Shown piece by piece: positions 6,107 through 6,277 of a stretch of DNA of 6,277 nt. The notes beneath the pieces are model-generated. The model was not told the origin of the DNA, did no database searches, and worked only from the letters and a program-made list of their open reading frames with translations. Each line of letters starts with the position of its first letter. The first letter of the stretch is position 1. A program made the position numbers and the translations under genes. This stretch comes from Cenarchaeum sp. (GTDB taxonomy: Archaea; Thermoproteota; Nitrososphaeria; Nitrososphaerales; Nitrosopumilaceae). The stretch is taken from the NCBI GenBank assembly GCA_007570915.1, contig RKSK01000057.1, positions 1-6,277 of the forward strand. The letters run 5' to 3'.

Positions 6107-6130
6107 CACGGTCTTTTTGTGGGCTGCGTG

Positions 6131-6277
6131 ATGCAGGTCGAGATACCCGATCCGCCCGTCCTCCTGAGCCTGGCCACCGCGTTCGTGCTTGGCGTTCTTG
6201 CCCTCCTTATATACAACAAGGTCGGCTCGCGCACGAGCCGGCGCCGGGCGGGGGGTTCCCCACACCTAGAAGAGTAC
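6131..6277 (+). CDS. Small membrane-anchored protein, 3' end cut by window edge
   Basis: An open frame of 49 codons runs to the last base without a stop. It starts MQVEIPDPPV. An uncharged hydrophobic segment from about residue 9 to 28 (VLLSLATAFVLGVLALLIY inside it) is long enough for one transmembrane helix. A strongly basic stretch follows (NKVGSRTSRRRAGG), which by the positive-inside rule puts the C-terminal part in the cytoplasm and the short N-terminus outside. GC and codon use return to the GC-rich pattern of the large genes, which supports real coding. ATG 6131 is preferred; the adjacent GTG at 6128 would add one residue. The well-placed TATA box supports this start. I do not recognise the family, and nothing in these residues predicts an enzymatic role. 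Confidence 0.7.
   Translation, partial: MQVEIPDPPVLLSLATAFVLGVLALLIYNKVGSRTSRRRAGGSPHLEEY

Larger units (their letters stand above)
6013..6109. promoter_or_regulatory. Cluster of GTGAT half-sites, possible operator array
   Basis: GTGAT occurs on the + strand at 6013, 6023, 6046 and 6054, and on the minus strand at 6095-6099 and 6105-6109. A close variant, GTGAA, lies at 6077-6081. That is six exact copies of a 5-mer in 97 bp. The first two are 10 bp apart, one helical turn. The stretch 6011-6120 has only 36 G/C in 110 bases (33%) and contains no gene. The last two sites flank or overlap the TATA box of the next gene. This looks like a protein-binding region, but the regulator is not identified. 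Confidence 0.35.

Overview
This window looks like the chromosome of a GC-rich ammonia-oxidising-type archaeon (Nitrososphaerota/Thaumarchaeota). The evidence is a family D DNA polymerase large subunit, a geranylgeranylglyceryl phosphate synthase (archaeal ether-lipid synthesis), an archaeal-type serine hydroxymethyltransferase, and TATA-box promoters placed for leaderless or nearly leaderless transcripts. The high GC (about 70% in the large genes), with heavy use of AGG for Arg and ATA for Ile, suggests a Cenarchaeum-like, possibly sponge-associated lineage. That placement is inference only.

Layout. The left end (2-1324, + strand) holds serine hydroxymethyltransferase, whose first codons lie outside the window. 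It runs tail-to-tail into a minus-strand pair occupying 1321-5476: the GGGP synthase gene (first transcribed) and the DP2 subunit of DNA polymerase D (second), overlapping by 8 bp. A TATA box at 5503-5508 is well placed to drive that pair. The two convergent stop codons at 1321-1324 share one CTAG palindrome.

The 5477-5653 interval is a divergent intergenic region. Its GC-rich part carries two near-identical G/C-tract repeats with hairpin and G-quadruplex potential. Base composition then drops sharply. A 120-residue small protein of a conserved but uncharacterised thaumarchaeal type (5654-6016, +) sits in DNA of about 52% GC. It is followed by a non-coding stretch of about 110 bp at 33% GC that is crowded with GTGAT half-sites and an inverted repeat touching a TATA box. 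That box precedes the start of a membrane-anchored protein (6131 to the window end, +).

Function. Most of the window is core housekeeping: one-carbon/glycine metabolism, replicative DNA synthesis and the first committed step of membrane-lipid assembly. The part least explained by known genes is the AT-rich right end, where the small possible DNA-binding protein, the half-site cluster and the membrane-protein promoter could form a local regulatory circuit. No CRISPR array, transposon, tRNA or rRNA gene was seen.
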